Below, one piece after another: positions 36,231 through 48,061 of a stretch of DNA of 64,000 nt. How positions within the stretch are numbered: position 1 is the stretch's first letter; each line of letters begins with the position of its first letter. This DNA comes from Apiospora phragmitis. Lineage: Eukaryota > Ascomycota > Sordariomycetes > Amphisphaeriales > Apiosporaceae. Under the pieces are notes generated by a model that saw nothing but the letters and a program-made list of their open reading frames with translations, did no database searches and had not been told where the DNA came from. Made by a program: the position numbers and the translations under genes. The stretch covers positions 62,001-126,000 of the forward strand of contig JAQQWL010000005.1 of NCBI GenBank assembly GCA_038363925.1, written 5' to 3'.

Positions 36231-37311
36231 ATGGCTGAGGTCGCCGGGCTGGCATTAGGCGCTCTAGGAATCGCCGGCCTCTTTACGTCGTGTGTCGAGA
36301 ACTTCGACATTATTGTGAGAGCGAAGGATTTTGGCGAGGAATTCGATCTCTTGTGTACGCAGGTAAGTAGGCGACTTTCAATCCTGGGTGATTCCTGGCC
36401 GATCGGAACCTTCTCACACAACAACTATAGCTTTCGTTGCAGAGAATACGCTTGGCGGTATGGGGCGAAACATTAGGCTTACTGCCTCCGGCATCTTCAC
36501 AAACAAGACGAGTGCGATACAATCGCTCACTTGAGCGGGAAGACATCAAGCCATCTATTGTCGCCTCATTGAACCAGCTCCTGAACCAGCTCACCAAAGC
36601 CGACGTCATCACAGAACGATACGCGCTCGAATGCACCCTTCCTCGACCGAGGTCTACGAACAGGAGGTTACGTAGACGCCTACGGGCATGCGCGTACTGC
36701 GCGACTCGTACCGGAAGTTCAAGAAGCGCATTCGGAAGAACCAAAAACAAAAGTCGGTATGGAAGGTGACTCGCTGGTCCGTTCACGACTGCGCCCAATT
36801 CGAAGCTCTCGTTGACAACGTCCGGAAGCTTATGGATGGATTGGAGAGCATCGCCAATGCGTTAGGTGTGCTTGAAAAGCAACACGAACGTCTCCTCGAA
36901 GAAGTCGAATCAGTGCCTGATGTTCAGAGTTTGTCGCTCCTCCAGGACGTCGGATCGTCAGATTCTGCACCCGCAGCACTAAAAGCCGTCTCGGATACAG
37001 CTAGTGTCCAATTGTCAGCGATAAGCAGTGATTCGCAGTCTTATTACACTACAAGAACAGGACAGACAAGTAGCGGCTCGGGCTCTTCGGGCCTTCGGCA
37101 AAGGAAGCTGAAACCAATAATCAAGAAGGAAGGGCTCACTATCAATGAGGATCCGAACAATATCACTGGAAGCGATACTCCATTCGAGGACCATCACGCT
37201 AATAGCTTGTCACTGCTGGAGACTTTACAAGTGACACCCAGTGACATCTCGTCGAACATGCAGCGGTGGAAAAGCGCACCTCCCACTGACGATCCTTGTA
37301 CTTACATATAG
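36231..37311 (+). CDS. HeLo-domain protein, one apparent base deletion
   Basis: HeLo is the cell-death domain of HET-s/HET-S: an N-terminal helix that inserts in the membrane when a C-terminal prion domain is templated. Exons 36231-36362 and 36431-37311. Seen: MAEVAGLALGALGIAGLFTS (membrane-toxic helix), CVENFDIIVRAKDFGEEFDL, RIRLAVWGETLGL, and later SYRKFKKRIRKNQKQKSVWK with VTRWSVHDCAQFEALVDNVR, all in HeLo order and spacing. The frame is lost at GGG 36684-36686 (one base missing); restored, 1014 nt, 337 residues. The C-terminal 130 residues are Ser/Asp-rich and disordered; no HET-s-like amyloid repeat was identified before the stop. The NLR-type gene 2.4 kb downstream could be a partner, as HeLo effectors and NLRs are often neighbours. 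Confidence 0.8.
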
Positions 37312-38087
37312 AGGTTCACATATTATTACGGGTTCCTAGGGGAACTGGAGTACCGACTACGAAGAACTGGACTTCGAGTTGGAAACGAATCTAATAACAT
37401 CGCGTACGGTTATTGAATCTAAATACGATAATGAGGAAATTCAGGTCACCAGCCATACCGTTATTCATTGCCGTATCAGACGTGCCCATGTAAGTGGTTC
37501 CCTCCCAATGCCAAAATCCAGATAGGTCTAATATGATGGTGCCCGGGCTCTCGAAAGACCTGATCAAATGATGTGCCATTTAACCGATGCGAGGTGCCAC
37601 CTGGAAAGATACAGAGGAAGGTCTGTATAGTGATCAGATCAGTTGGGAGTTGATCGAATATATGTGGCAGTAGACATCATGGCGGTTATCGTGTGGCTGC
37701 ACTTGACTGCCGTATTGGGCGCTCGGTTTGTGGAAGTCAAATTCGTGGAGATCATGCGTTGTAGACTTCAGATAAGCACTGGAGAAGCTGGGAAGAACTT
37801 CCATAAGTCTGGGAGAGCATCGTTTCGGCGAGAGGAACTTTCCCCTTACCCACTGTGCGCTCTCACCGGCATGCAAACCTCGGGCGTTGAGCAAACCCAC
37901 GATGTTAATTCTGTCTGGTGTTATTATAATTTGTGCTCCCCCAGGCGATTACCTACAACGCATATGATCCAGCTAGGTGGGCGAGTAATTTTGGCTGGTT
38001 GAATGAGGCTCACATGCTCTATCACGTCAACACCTATTGAATTCCACCGGATGACACTTCGCCAGAAACCAGATATTGCAAGTCGTT
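37312..38087. other. Intergenic, with possible extra coding sequence
   Basis: Just after the HeLo stop, the plus strand at about 37340-37515 stays open and reads DYEELDFELETNLITSRTVI and following, which could be an extra C-terminal exon. The opposite strand at 37391-37579 reads a short frame with GTTYMGTSDTAMNNG. Neither is supported enough to call. Confidence 0.3.
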
Positions 38088-38101
38088 CTACTCGGACTCA
38101 T

Positions 38102-38132
<31 letters not shown>

Positions 38133-38829
38133 ATCATCATCGTCTTCTATCTCGATAATTTCTGGAACACTCTTCTTTATACCAAAAAGCTTCAGGGGCG
38201 GGGGCGGCTTAGCGACCACATGTTCTTCTACAACACACCCCTTATCGTTGCAGTTCTTCTCACAGCAATCCCAGATGAACCCATCGGGGGCGCACTTCTC
38301 GACGCCAGTCTGTATGCACGTCAATGCCCTCGGGCTGATACATAACCTCATCATCGTCGGGGAAGGCCTCTTCGTCCAGTTCGAGTTGGCCTAGCGCCCA
38401 GTTCAGCAAGGGATCCAATCAATCAAGCCAGGGAGCACGGCAATCACAAATCTTTCTTGGGGATTTGCTCTGCTCGGGTTGGTGGGTGGGCATGGACTTA
38501 CCGTCATGGTAACGGCAGGACGTCTCTGTATTTATAGTAACATCGAAGACCTGCTTGCAGTTCTCACAGGGCTCGTATCTTGAACGGGCTGTGCTCGCAT
38601 CCTCTTGTTTCTGCTTCTTACTAGAGGCGACATCTTCTTGGGAGCCGCTCTCGCTGGCGGTACGTTTCACGGCAGAACCCGGAATCAAGAGACGTTGCGT
38701 CGCTTGCTGGCTGAAATCTTCTGAGGCGGTGCACATGTCCTTGAAGACCTTTTGCAGTGTCGGGAGGTCCAGCTTGTTGATGGCCTCCACCAAGAGGAGT
38801 TTGCTTCTATCCTCTGCTTGGGCGGACAT
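38088..38829 (-). CDS. Cys/His-motif acidic protein
   Basis: Three exons: 38502-38829, 38347-38390 and 38088-38309; 594 nt, 197 residues, in frame without repair. Introns are 111 bp (GTAAGT) and 37 bp (GTTATG..ACAG); the second is short and its donor unusual, but it restores the frame exactly. The N-terminal 75 residues are helical with a Lys/Gln-rich linker. Then CENCKQVFDV..CRYHDG forms a C-x2-C...C-x2-H group, followed by GFIWDCCEKNCNDKGC, a second Cys cluster; together they look like one zinc-binding fold. The end is an Asp/Glu run encoded by GAG/GAT repeats (38101-38150). Similar proteins with YHxGELE and WxCC are common and uncharacterised in Sordariomycetes. Confidence 0.7.
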
Positions 38830-39721
38830 GGTGATGGTTGTATTGGCAGGAATTGGGTGGTGGTTGAATTGAAGAACGCGCTCGGAACTCTCATCAGACG
38901 ACGCGTTCCATATGATATCATCGGAACGTCGGAGTTCGTACCCCTGTACGGCAGACAGGGGTCTTCCACATTAGCGGAGTGTACAAACTAGCCCCATCTG
39001 TGGACCCCAAAACTCTCCTATTCTCCCTATATTCTTTTACTATTCAGTCTTGTCTTGGGCGATATACCAGTACACGAAAGAAGGGTCATTAAGCCTATTG
39101 CACGATACATATCCGTTTCAATGACAGCAGGTTCGAGACTGGCGATTATGTCCCCGAGGTCGACGCCATGCGGAGGTCGAACGTACAACGTCCACGTGAA
39201 ACGAGGGGGGGGGGCGCTTGCCCCGGTAATTGCTGAAGTACGAGGTCGAGAAGGCAAGCCTTCACAAGGGGCAGTAGTAAGTATACAAGGGCTTTTAAGG
39301 TCATTACCAAGCATGTTTTGATTCAGTGTATGATTAGCAATACTGAGGATTCACTAAATCAGTTCTGAGTAGCCGAAAGAGGCAGATTTCAAAGAGGAGC
39401 CGGAAATCCCAACACACGAAAATCGAATCTACCTTGTGATCCGCCTTGGTGGCTGTTCAATGCCCAAGCCAATGATACGCGGGTTTCGGTCCCAGGATAA
39501 CTGCGCGATACGTCCGCCTGGGCCCGGAAAACACAACTGATTGGTCGGACTGAATGCATGCAACATCCATTCGAGGACAATGCGGACCGAACCCTCTCCT
39601 TACATGTAATGTAACCTTGGAAGAGGGCATGTAGGTTAGGCTCCTATTTCACCCCGCACTTCCAGCTGTTGATTCCTGTACTTCAGCTCATCAACGCTTC
39701 CTTCGACTAACTTCTCAGGCT
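38830..39721. other. Intergenic, divergent promoters
   Basis: About 890 bp between the Cys/His gene and the STAND gene. Contains a ten-base G tract (39205-39214). No gene seen. Confidence 0.4.
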
Positions 39722-42700
39722 ATGGCGGGCAACACGATGGCGGCTGAAACAGGCGGGATCAACACTTCCCAGTCTACCACTAAGTCACTGAAGAACTTAG
39801 CCATGCACGCACCCCTTCCGGCTTACACAATGGGCCAAGCCAATGGTCCAAATCCGCAAGCGCATGCTGCTGTTGGGAAGCAAGCTCCAAGTCGCGGCAG
39901 TTCCCGTGTACCACTCAACGCAACTACTGTCCCAGCCAATGATGCGGATACAGTGTAAGCTGGCTTGAACACAATATTATCGCTGTGGAAGTACTGAACA
40001 TACATGAAGCGCGAACCCAGTCGTCGCTAGCTGGGCACTGGAGATACGAGCCTTGAGCGAAGAGCAGCGTGGACGGTTCCTCAAGGAAATGCCACCTGGT
40101 GACCTCCACAGTTTCGCAAACATGATCGAGAAGACTATCACCCAGAGGACCAAGTCAAGCCGGACCCTCCAAGCGAGCAAATGGATGGCACCACTTGGCC
40201 AGCTTGTTGACATGACCAAGCCATTCGCAGATACCGTACAGTCGGCATTCCCGCTGGCAGGCCTGACTGATCCTGGGAGGGTTGTCATTCTTCCTCTCGA
40301 TTAGCAAAAAGTTTGTTGAGTACCAGGAGTCTGTCATCCGTGTCTTACAAAAGGTCTTGACCAATCTGAATATCATGGAGAGGTTCAAATCCTCTATACC
40401 GGCCACGGAGGATATCCAACTGGTATTGGTTGCTATATACGGGGATCTCCTGAAATTTCTCGCTCAGGCGGTAAAGCCGTTCCTGGACCAGAAGGGACGG
40501 CCTCGGAGCACTTTCATTTCTCTCACAAAGTCCTTGTAAAAACCGTTCGACGCCGAGTTCGGGGATCTGAAAAAGCACCTTGACAACCATCTGTCTGTTT
40601 TTGACAGGGCTCTAGAACTTCATTCCCTGGAAACACAAGATCTGAGCCTCGAACTCCAAGAACGCACTCTTTAGACAATCGAAGATAACGAGCAGCGAAA
40701 ACTGCTATCAGATACCGAAGATAAGGAGAGAGAAGCATGCAAGGCACAAGGTTTACTTAATTCCACTGCCCGAGTCTTTACACAGTTTGCAGCTGACAGT
40801 GATGGCAGATGCATTACGCAAAGAGATATTGGGTTGGATACCACACAGATCATTTGACTCTGCTCAAGACGAGAAGCACAGTAGCAGTTTAGAAAACACC
40901 GGCCAGTGGTTTTTCGATCATAATGCTTTCCGCGCCTGGAAATACGCTAGGAATTCGGGACTCCTCTGGGTTACTGGCACAGCTGGCAGCGGGAAATCCC
41001 ATCTAGCTGCTCATACAATCCACAACATTGGGGAGAGTTGCCGCAGCCGCGGCTCGACTCGTATGGGCAATCAAGGCGACAATATTCATGCACTTGCATT
41101 CCTCTATTGCAGCTCAGATGGGAACACCAGCCTTTCCTCCGACGCTGTCCCAGAAAGGTCGATCCTTCTGGGCTCACTCTTGCGGCAACTGTATGTTCAA
41201 CTGCCCAGAAGTTGAAACGTCGAGAGCATCAGCAGGCGTTACGGGGAGAACAGCTATGACAGGCTTCGAAGAGCCGAGATCAGAGACGCCATTCGAAGCA
41301 TACTAGGGAATTTCACGCGAGGCTACATCGTTGTGGATGAGCTCGATGAGTGTAGCGGGCTCCCTGGTGATGACTTCAAAGACTTTTGCTGGTTTTTAGG
41401 GGCTTTAACAAGAAACTGTGTGACGACATCCACCCGTGTGGTTATCTTCAGTCGACCTGGCTACCCCGTTATCGCCGACGCTCTCTCAAACGCGATCCAG
41501 ATACAGGTCGATAATGGATCTAATATCAAAGATATCGAGGCGTTCATCGATGAGAAAACTGCGGACCTAGCGAAAAGACCCTCTGCGTTGAAACAGATCC
41601 AAAGCGACCTCCTAAAGGGCGCAGATGGTGTGTTCCTATGGGCCTCCCTAAGTATCAGAATCATCGAACTGGAGACATCTGACAGAGGCAAGATGACGGC
41701 TGCTAAAAACTCAGTTAGGGGTCTGGAAGAACTGTACTCGAAGCTCTTGCAGCGAGTGCTATCGCAACCAAAGTCTCGCCGCGACCTGGCCTTGAAGGCG
41801 CTGTTGTGGGTCGCCACTGCTTTAAAACCGCTGGGGAAGAATGTCCTCGTCCATACTCTCAGCTTCGAGCCGGGCATGGAATGGATGGACAGCGACGACA
41901 TGGTAGATGAGAATGTCATTCTCTCTAGTTGTGCGGATCTGTTAGTGGAGAAAGAGGATCGTTACGAGCTTCTCCACTTCTCGCTCGCGGAATTCTTGAA
42001 AACAGATTCTGCCCGGAAACTAATACACCCGAAGTGCCCTGGAGACATGGAGAATAGACCCAGTGCAGTCCTTGCTAAATCATGCATGGGCTACCTGCTG
42101 CTCAAAGAGTTCCAAAAAGGACCTGTCGACACCTTGGAGGCTTTCATGGACCTGCTGATCGGATACCCGCTGCTTCTTCATGCTGCAATACTCTGGGGTG
42201 ACTACCTGCGAAGTTCTATGACCCCTGAGAACATCGCACTGGCTTGCCGTATACTGAATAGCGAGGGAACGCGCAACCTTGCTTTGCAAGCCAGAAATTT
42301 CATTTGCCGACGAAAAGACTTGCGCCGGCGGGGAAGACTTGTTTCCTTGGCCAGGCAAAGCAACAGCACTCCATGCGATTGCCTATCTCGGTCTTGAAGG
42401 ACTTATAGACCAGTTTCCTCAAGCTAGGTCGCAGATTAATGTTCCCGACGGCTTCTCCTGGTTTCCGATTGACTACGCTACCAGTAGAAAGCAAAAGCCT
42501 ATGGTCGAATGGATACTATCCCAACCAGGGAGTATTGGACCAACGGCAACTTCAGAAAACCTTGATGGCGATGCTGGGGGCTTGGAGCCATTACGCCCTG
42601 CAACTCCCCTTGTTTTAGAGGCTGCATGGAATGGTTGGGCGGATATCGTGTCTTCCCTCATAGCAGCAGGACTTTGACAAGAACGAACGAAATATCAATC

Positions 42701-45490
42701 AAGAGACTGCTTGGCACTGGTGTGTCTTCAAGGAAAACGTGGATGTTGCCGAGGTTCTTACCAGAGAGACGGCAGACCCCAATGCTTTGGACAAAGACGG
42801 GACAACACCTCTGATGCTTGCTGTCAAGAGTCGCCGCCTTGATATTGCGAAGCTGCTTCTCAAGTGTGGCGCAAATGTCAACCTACGAGGGAAATATGGT
42901 GCGGTGCGACTGCCCTTGGTCGCCTGGCAACACTCGAACAAGGCGACGTGAGCGAGCTGATCCATGTGCTTTGTGACCATGGTGCAGACCTAGAGGTGGA
43001 AGGCTATAACGGGGCGACTCCTATGCTCCTAGCAGTTTTTGGAGGCAATGCAACTACCATGGAGTGCCTATTATCAAGGGGTGCAAACTTCGCGGCAAAA
43101 GAGAAAGACAACTCAACGATTCTTCACTTCGCGGGCCGCAGAAACAAATACCAGCCTATGGAGTTTCTTCTGAGCAGATGGGAAGCAAACGGAGCCCTGG
43201 CGGATACTGTGGGCTCTAACAAACACGGATCTGAGGCCTCTGCAGTTTCGTCGGCAGCGTCTCGAGGTCATCATACGGCAATCCTTCCTGCGCTGAACCA
43301 CGAAGACGCGTTCGGAGACTGGCCCATTCATCACGCTGCCCGATACGGACAAGTGGAACGTGTGCAAGCTTTGCGCAGGCTTTTCCCAGACCAGGTCGAT
43401 CATAAAACCCGAGCAGGCGGAACACCTCTTTGCATTGCGGCTTGGCGTAAAAAATTACCTATGGTCGAGTTCTTGCTGGAGCGCGGAGCTAATGTTAATG
43501 CCATGTTTCGCGTGGCACAAAGTCATTGGAGACCGCTACATAGTGTCATACTGGACCACAGAACCGACATCGCAACTGCGTTACTCAGAAGAGGAGCTGA
43601 CCCCAACTTGCGAAATGGATTTGGTGATACAGCATGGGATATTGCAGCACGAGTGGGCGGCCTGACCGCTTTCCGATCCCTACTCGACCACCATTCAGGA
43701 CTGCGAAGTGACCAAGACCGCCTGTTATGCACCATAAAAAAAGCAATTCTCTATCAAAACATCGAGGTGTTCGACCTGCTACTGTCATTATATGGGGACT
43801 CCAGCCTTCTATCCAAGATGGAAAAGTCTTGCTGTAGTCTCTGGATGCGGCAGGATCTGGCAGCTCTGAAATCTGGGAAAGGCTAGTTTCCCACCGCGAA
43901 TCACTGATACTTGTTACCAACCCGGAAGGCTTCAACGCGCTTCACTATGCAGCTGTTCTGGGGCGTACAGAATTGATGAGAGATCTGTGGGAGTACGGCC
44001 CAAATTTGGGAATGGTTGCTGGTCCTGGGAGGACGCCACTCTTAATGGCTGCAGGGAACGGAATGACAGACGTTGTGGAGGCCCTTTGTGGAAAAGGGGT
44101 CGACACAAACCACAGAGATGCGTGTGGATGCACAGCCTTGCATCTTTCGGCGCAACTGGGATATATAAAGGCGGCGACTGTGCTGCTGCAAGCAGGATCC
44201 GACGTGCACATCAGAGATGATGCAGGATTTCGCGCAGTTGGCTACGCAAGCGGCGACGTGGCAACTTTATTAAGGAAACAACACAATCGCATCCAAGTTC
44301 CCATGGAATCAAGCGAAACCGATGGTTCAGTACAATCCTTCATTTCCCGCATTCTCAAGTCGCATTCTACTCGAGGCGCTTCGAGAAATGTGATACTCGA
44401 ATGGCACCTAATGCTGACACTTTTATCCCGAGCCTTGCGGAGGTTAAGGGCGTTTTGAGAAACGAGCTTGTTGGAAAACGGTTTGTGTTGGGTGGGGTGA
44501 AGGAGGGTATTGTCTAATCTCCTTGGCTATCCATCTCCTGAAGCCCGGATGAAGGCTGGAACTTTGTAATTAGACCTAGTCAGAAGTGGACAGCGTGTCT
44601 ATAGAAGGATCTAGATACATCTGGAGTCTGGTAGACTTGCAGAGAAGTGCGGAGAGATATCTCCCAACAGTTTGTCGATGCCAACCTGTTTCTTTGAACA
44701 TCCCTTCGAATGCCGCTGCTGCAAAGGGCCTATTGAAGGTTCTTGGTATATATGCACAGAGTGCGTTGAAGTCAGGCTGTGCCTGACTTGCCACCACACT
44801 ATGGTTGAAAAGGGATGCGAGCTATGGGACAAGATCGAATCTCTTGAGTTTGCACTACACCCGATTCGAAGAGCTCTCCGGCACTCGAGCCAGTTTGGCG
44901 CCAAGGTCTTAATCCAAGTGTTGAACAGTGATGAATCAATCTGGGAATGGTTTCAAGTGAAATATCAGCAGTATTGTCAATGGCAGACATACTGTGATCG
45001 AGAGAAAAAGGCAAAGGCGCAAGTCTTCCCGGCTGGGAGTTAGTACGAATTGTCAACGAGCTGAGCCCTTCCAAAGAAGGGGGCCAGCATGGTAACGTGG
45101 CAAATACCGACTCTACTGGCTCTATGGGCGAATTTCATCACTACCCACCAAATGAGACTACTACGGACTTGACGTACAGATCACGTAGTCTATATTTGTA
45201 CTACAGCCCAGCCAAAGAGATTCGACGTTTCATCTACTACGGCCACGAGTTTTACCGAGTTCCCCGATTCGAAGAGTTTTCGGAACATGAAAAGGCCTTC
45301 TTTGAAGATAAAGAAGGTAGAAAAACATGTGCTCTTACAGAAACATTCTTCCAAGATCTCATGGAACGGGCCGGTACGTTGGGGGCTGACTTAACCTCAG
45401 CAGGCAAGCCAGGGCTGGAAATGGGACCAGAACCGGACCTGAGTACCACTGATCAAGACACGAGTAGCAGCAATAGTTTCCAGCATTCCG
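39722..45490 (+). pseudogene. NLR-type STAND gene: helical domain, NACHT, ankyrin repeats, ZZ finger; decayed
   Basis: Fungal NLR relatives sense non-self and trigger cell death. In order: a 79-residue start exon (39722-39956), intron 39957-40019, a helical region with DVTKPFADTVQ-like sequence and, at about 40290-40620, a DUF7708-like domain (FVEYQESVIRVLQKVLTNLN, VLVAIYGDLLKFLAQAVKPF). The P-loop GTAGSGKS is at 40976-40999 and Walker B as YIVVDELDEC at about 41322. The NACHT tail runs to 42300 with LLHFSLAEFL. Ankyrin repeats run from about 42350 to 44270 (DGTTPLMLAVKSRRLDIAKL, GGTPLCIAAW, GCTALHLSAQLGYIKAATVL). At 44700-44800 a ZZ-like finger reads C-x2-C, CTEC, CLTC. TAA 40537-40539, TAG 40672-40674 and at least six frame changes break it. 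Some may be sequence error, but the number indicates decay. Confidence 0.8.
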
Positions 45491-45519
45491 AATCTCTTGG
45501 TGCGGGACGATCGGTTTCA

Positions 45520-46193
45520 TCCAGCAACATCCTCGCCTTCCGCTTCGCCTTTGTCGGCAACATCATCACCGCCAGTGGCTTCGCCCAACCCGACCCCGTC
45601 CAGCCGTTAAACGGCGCCGACCTTGACCTCGCCCTGCGGTCGCTACGGTCCCCAACACCGCCGGCTCCCCCGCCGCCCCGACCGCGCCGCCGCACATCCT
45701 GGCCGACCTCCCGACGGTGCACATCAACCCGAGCGTGACATTCGAGCGCATCGACGAGAGCGTGGAGTAGCGCGAGTACGACACGGACAACAACAACTAC
45801 GAGAACCTGACGGGGATCCGCGGCGAGGGCAACGCCAAGGTGGACGGCTGCCAGGCCCTCTTGGGCTGGCTGCGCGACTTCGCCAACTGGGGGCAGTTCA
45901 ACATCCCGGGCGCGGCGTGGGACAAGACGGGCCAGGACTACCTCTCGCTGCTGTGGACCGACGACTGCAGCTTCGGCGCGTTCCGCACCGGCTTCCAGCC
46001 CGAGGACATGCAGGTCGGCGCCCTCGACATTGCGGAGGTCATCGACGTGAGCGTCAAGTACTTCTGCTCGCCCTACCGCCAGCCGCCCTGGGTCGAGGCC
46101 GACGGGTTCATGTACTGCCAGACCGACATCCCCTTCGGCTGGGGCCTCTACAACAAGTTCGCCAACGAGCAGCACCAGTGGGATATCAATTAA
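45520..46193 (+). pseudogene. Secreted protein gene without start, frame and TAG broken
   Basis: Signal-peptide-like LAFRFAFVGNIITASGFAQP opens the frame but no ATG stands before it; the frame runs back into the 3' end of the STAND gene. The C run 45650-45653 lacks one base, then the sequence reads HILADLPTVHINPSVTFERI, ESVE, TAG (45768-45770), REYDTDNNNYENLTGIRGEG, and a well-formed domain with FQPEDMQVG, KYFCSPYRQPPWVEAD and CQTDIPFGWGLYNKFANEQH to the stop at 46193. About 215 residues if intact. The TAG replaces a codon one transition from CAG. A secreted fungal protein of unknown function whose 5' end has been lost or fused. Confidence 0.55.
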
Positions 46194-46616
46194 GCTTGGG
46201 AGACATAAGTGGTGGTGATGGAAAGGACTGCATGCAGCTGTTACCTGCCAGGCAACATCGATTCATCATGGCGAGGCAGACTTGTCTATAGCTGTCAACA
46301 GATCAAGAGAGACAGCTGATCAACGGCGTTGATTTCCCCTACCAATCCATAATCGTCTTCTACTGCGTGACATCCGTGTGCCTATCTAGAACTAGGGTGA
46401 AAACCAAGTGTCTCCCGAAAGTTAAGAGAAGGCGCCACAACAGCATGCCAGTCAAGCTAACAACGATGCACACACGGCTCTATAGCCCTTTGAAAAAGTA
46501 AACGCATTCATTAGGTATGCTTCTATCTGGTATTACATGTAGTAAGCACCATCACAAGCCTTTCTTCATGAGTAGCACTCTAGCCACTCTTGCAACATTT
46601 CGACAAAACGCAAGAA
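46194..46616. other. Intergenic
   Basis: Spacer between convergent genes. Nothing seen. Confidence 0.4.
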
Positions 46617-47424
46617 TTAAAAACCCTCGTTCCTGCAGGGAATGCCCGTGCGGTCCCCGTTACAGACCTCGCCCGTCGTGCAGTTGGAGCGGTAGTAGCC
46701 CTTGAGCCAGTCGCCCTTGTACCACATACCCGTGGAGACGGTCTCTTTGCCGGTGGCCGCAGACACCTCGTCGGGGCAGACGAGCTCGAGCGCCGTCCAG
46801 GCGGCGTCGAGCTCGGTGCCCTGGCAGGGGTTGTAGAGGCCCCAGTTGCAGATCGCGATGCGCACGTTGCCAAAGTCCATGTACTGGTGGTGGAAGGCCC
46901 GCACATGGCCGTCGTCGCTGTCACACCTGAAGATATGTTCATATGGGTCAGATGTTTGACCGTACTTAACCATCAATTGCCAGCTTTGACCGGACTATTA
47001 AACAGCAAATAAAGTTGTACAGGTAGCCATGCTCCATACGTAAAAAAAATACAACACGTCAATTCAAAGGGGGGGGGGGCTTGAGAGACGGAAAGCTAAG
47101 CAATGCCTACCAGTCCTTGAAGAGCTGATGGGCCGTGTCGAACATCTTCTTGTCCACTTGGTCTTTGCCGCAGTACACGATGTCTTTGGAGAAGACGCCG
47201 GGATTGGTGGCGTTCTGGGTCTTCTCTGGTAGACTCTGGGCAGCTCTCTCGGCGGCCTCCTGGTATCGCTTGTTGACGATCTCGGTGGCCTTGGCGACGC
47301 GCTCAGGGGTGGCGATGTCCAGGTGGCTGATGCCCGGTCTACCAGGCCGGGCCTGGGCCAGAGGAGATCCAAAGGCAAGGGAAAGAAGAGTCCAGAAGAC
47401 TGTCAGAACGATGGCGGTTCTCAT
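46617..47424 (-). CDS. Small secreted Cys-containing protein
   Basis: Exons 47111-47424 and 46617-46926; 624 nt, 207 residues, intact. The intron (184 bp, GTAGGC..TCAG) contains an eleven-base G/C tract (47069-47079). Start chosen at MRTAIVLTVFWTLLSLAFGS because a signal peptide follows at once; an upstream in-frame ATG at 47520 would bury it. The mature part has a helical pro-region, then CGKDQVDKKMFDTAHQLFKD, WCDSDDGH, AICNWGLYNPCQG, and a C-terminus with SNCTTGEVCNGDRTGIPC. About eight Cys could pair. Pattern typical of fungal secreted effectors or defence proteins, but the family was not recognised. Confidence 0.7.
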
Positions 47425-48061
47425 CTTGCAAGATTCGGAAGAAGAGGTTGTTTGGAAGCTTGGTGCGGAATAAAGGGACACGAAGAGGACGACTTTGAAT
47501 GGTTGGATGTTCAGAAACAATATTTACGAGAAGCTTTTTGGCCATAAGAAATTCCAGTATTTATACTTATCCAGTACCTTTCTATCGATTTAGATGTTGT
47601 CATCTTGGCTAAGGAGAAGCTGCCCTCCCCTTGAATTCACTCTTGTGGATGCACTTTAGGGGCCCAGAACAAGCTAGTGCTGCAAGCATGACAATGCCTC
47701 TTGACATCCTGAGCCAAGCAAGTACCATCAGCCATACAGTATAATACATTGAATGAAGGTCAATTGAATTTTGATAAAGGGTTTACTGTCAGGTCTGCAG
47801 CAATGACAACGCCTGGCTCGAGAACTTACAAGACGAGTGGACTATTGCCTCACCATGAGTAAAGAGAGCTCTGACCTGTGGATAGGTGTGAATATAGTAC
47901 CTGCAATCCTTTGTTTTCTGTGTGTTAAGATACCGTGGGGCAGATAGTTTGAGGGAGGTAGCAGTCCCGGATGCCTTGAATCAACCATACCTACTCGGAG
48001 CGCTGAACGAAACTTTTGGCTATAGCGATGCAGATAGCCGACTTCCAATGAGCTATAGTTA
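47425..48061. other. Intergenic
   Basis: About 640 bp, A/T-rich, holding the promoter of the secreted-protein gene. Nothing else seen. Confidence 0.4.

Noticed and set aside
25855..45770. Reassignment of TAG/TAA to Gln, suggested by Gln-compatible internal stops
   Set aside because: Clearly functional genes in the same window end in TAG (LMW-PTP, MetAP2, phosphomannose isomerase) and none has an internal TAG or TAA. The internal stops are confined to accessory genes that are also broken by frameshifts.
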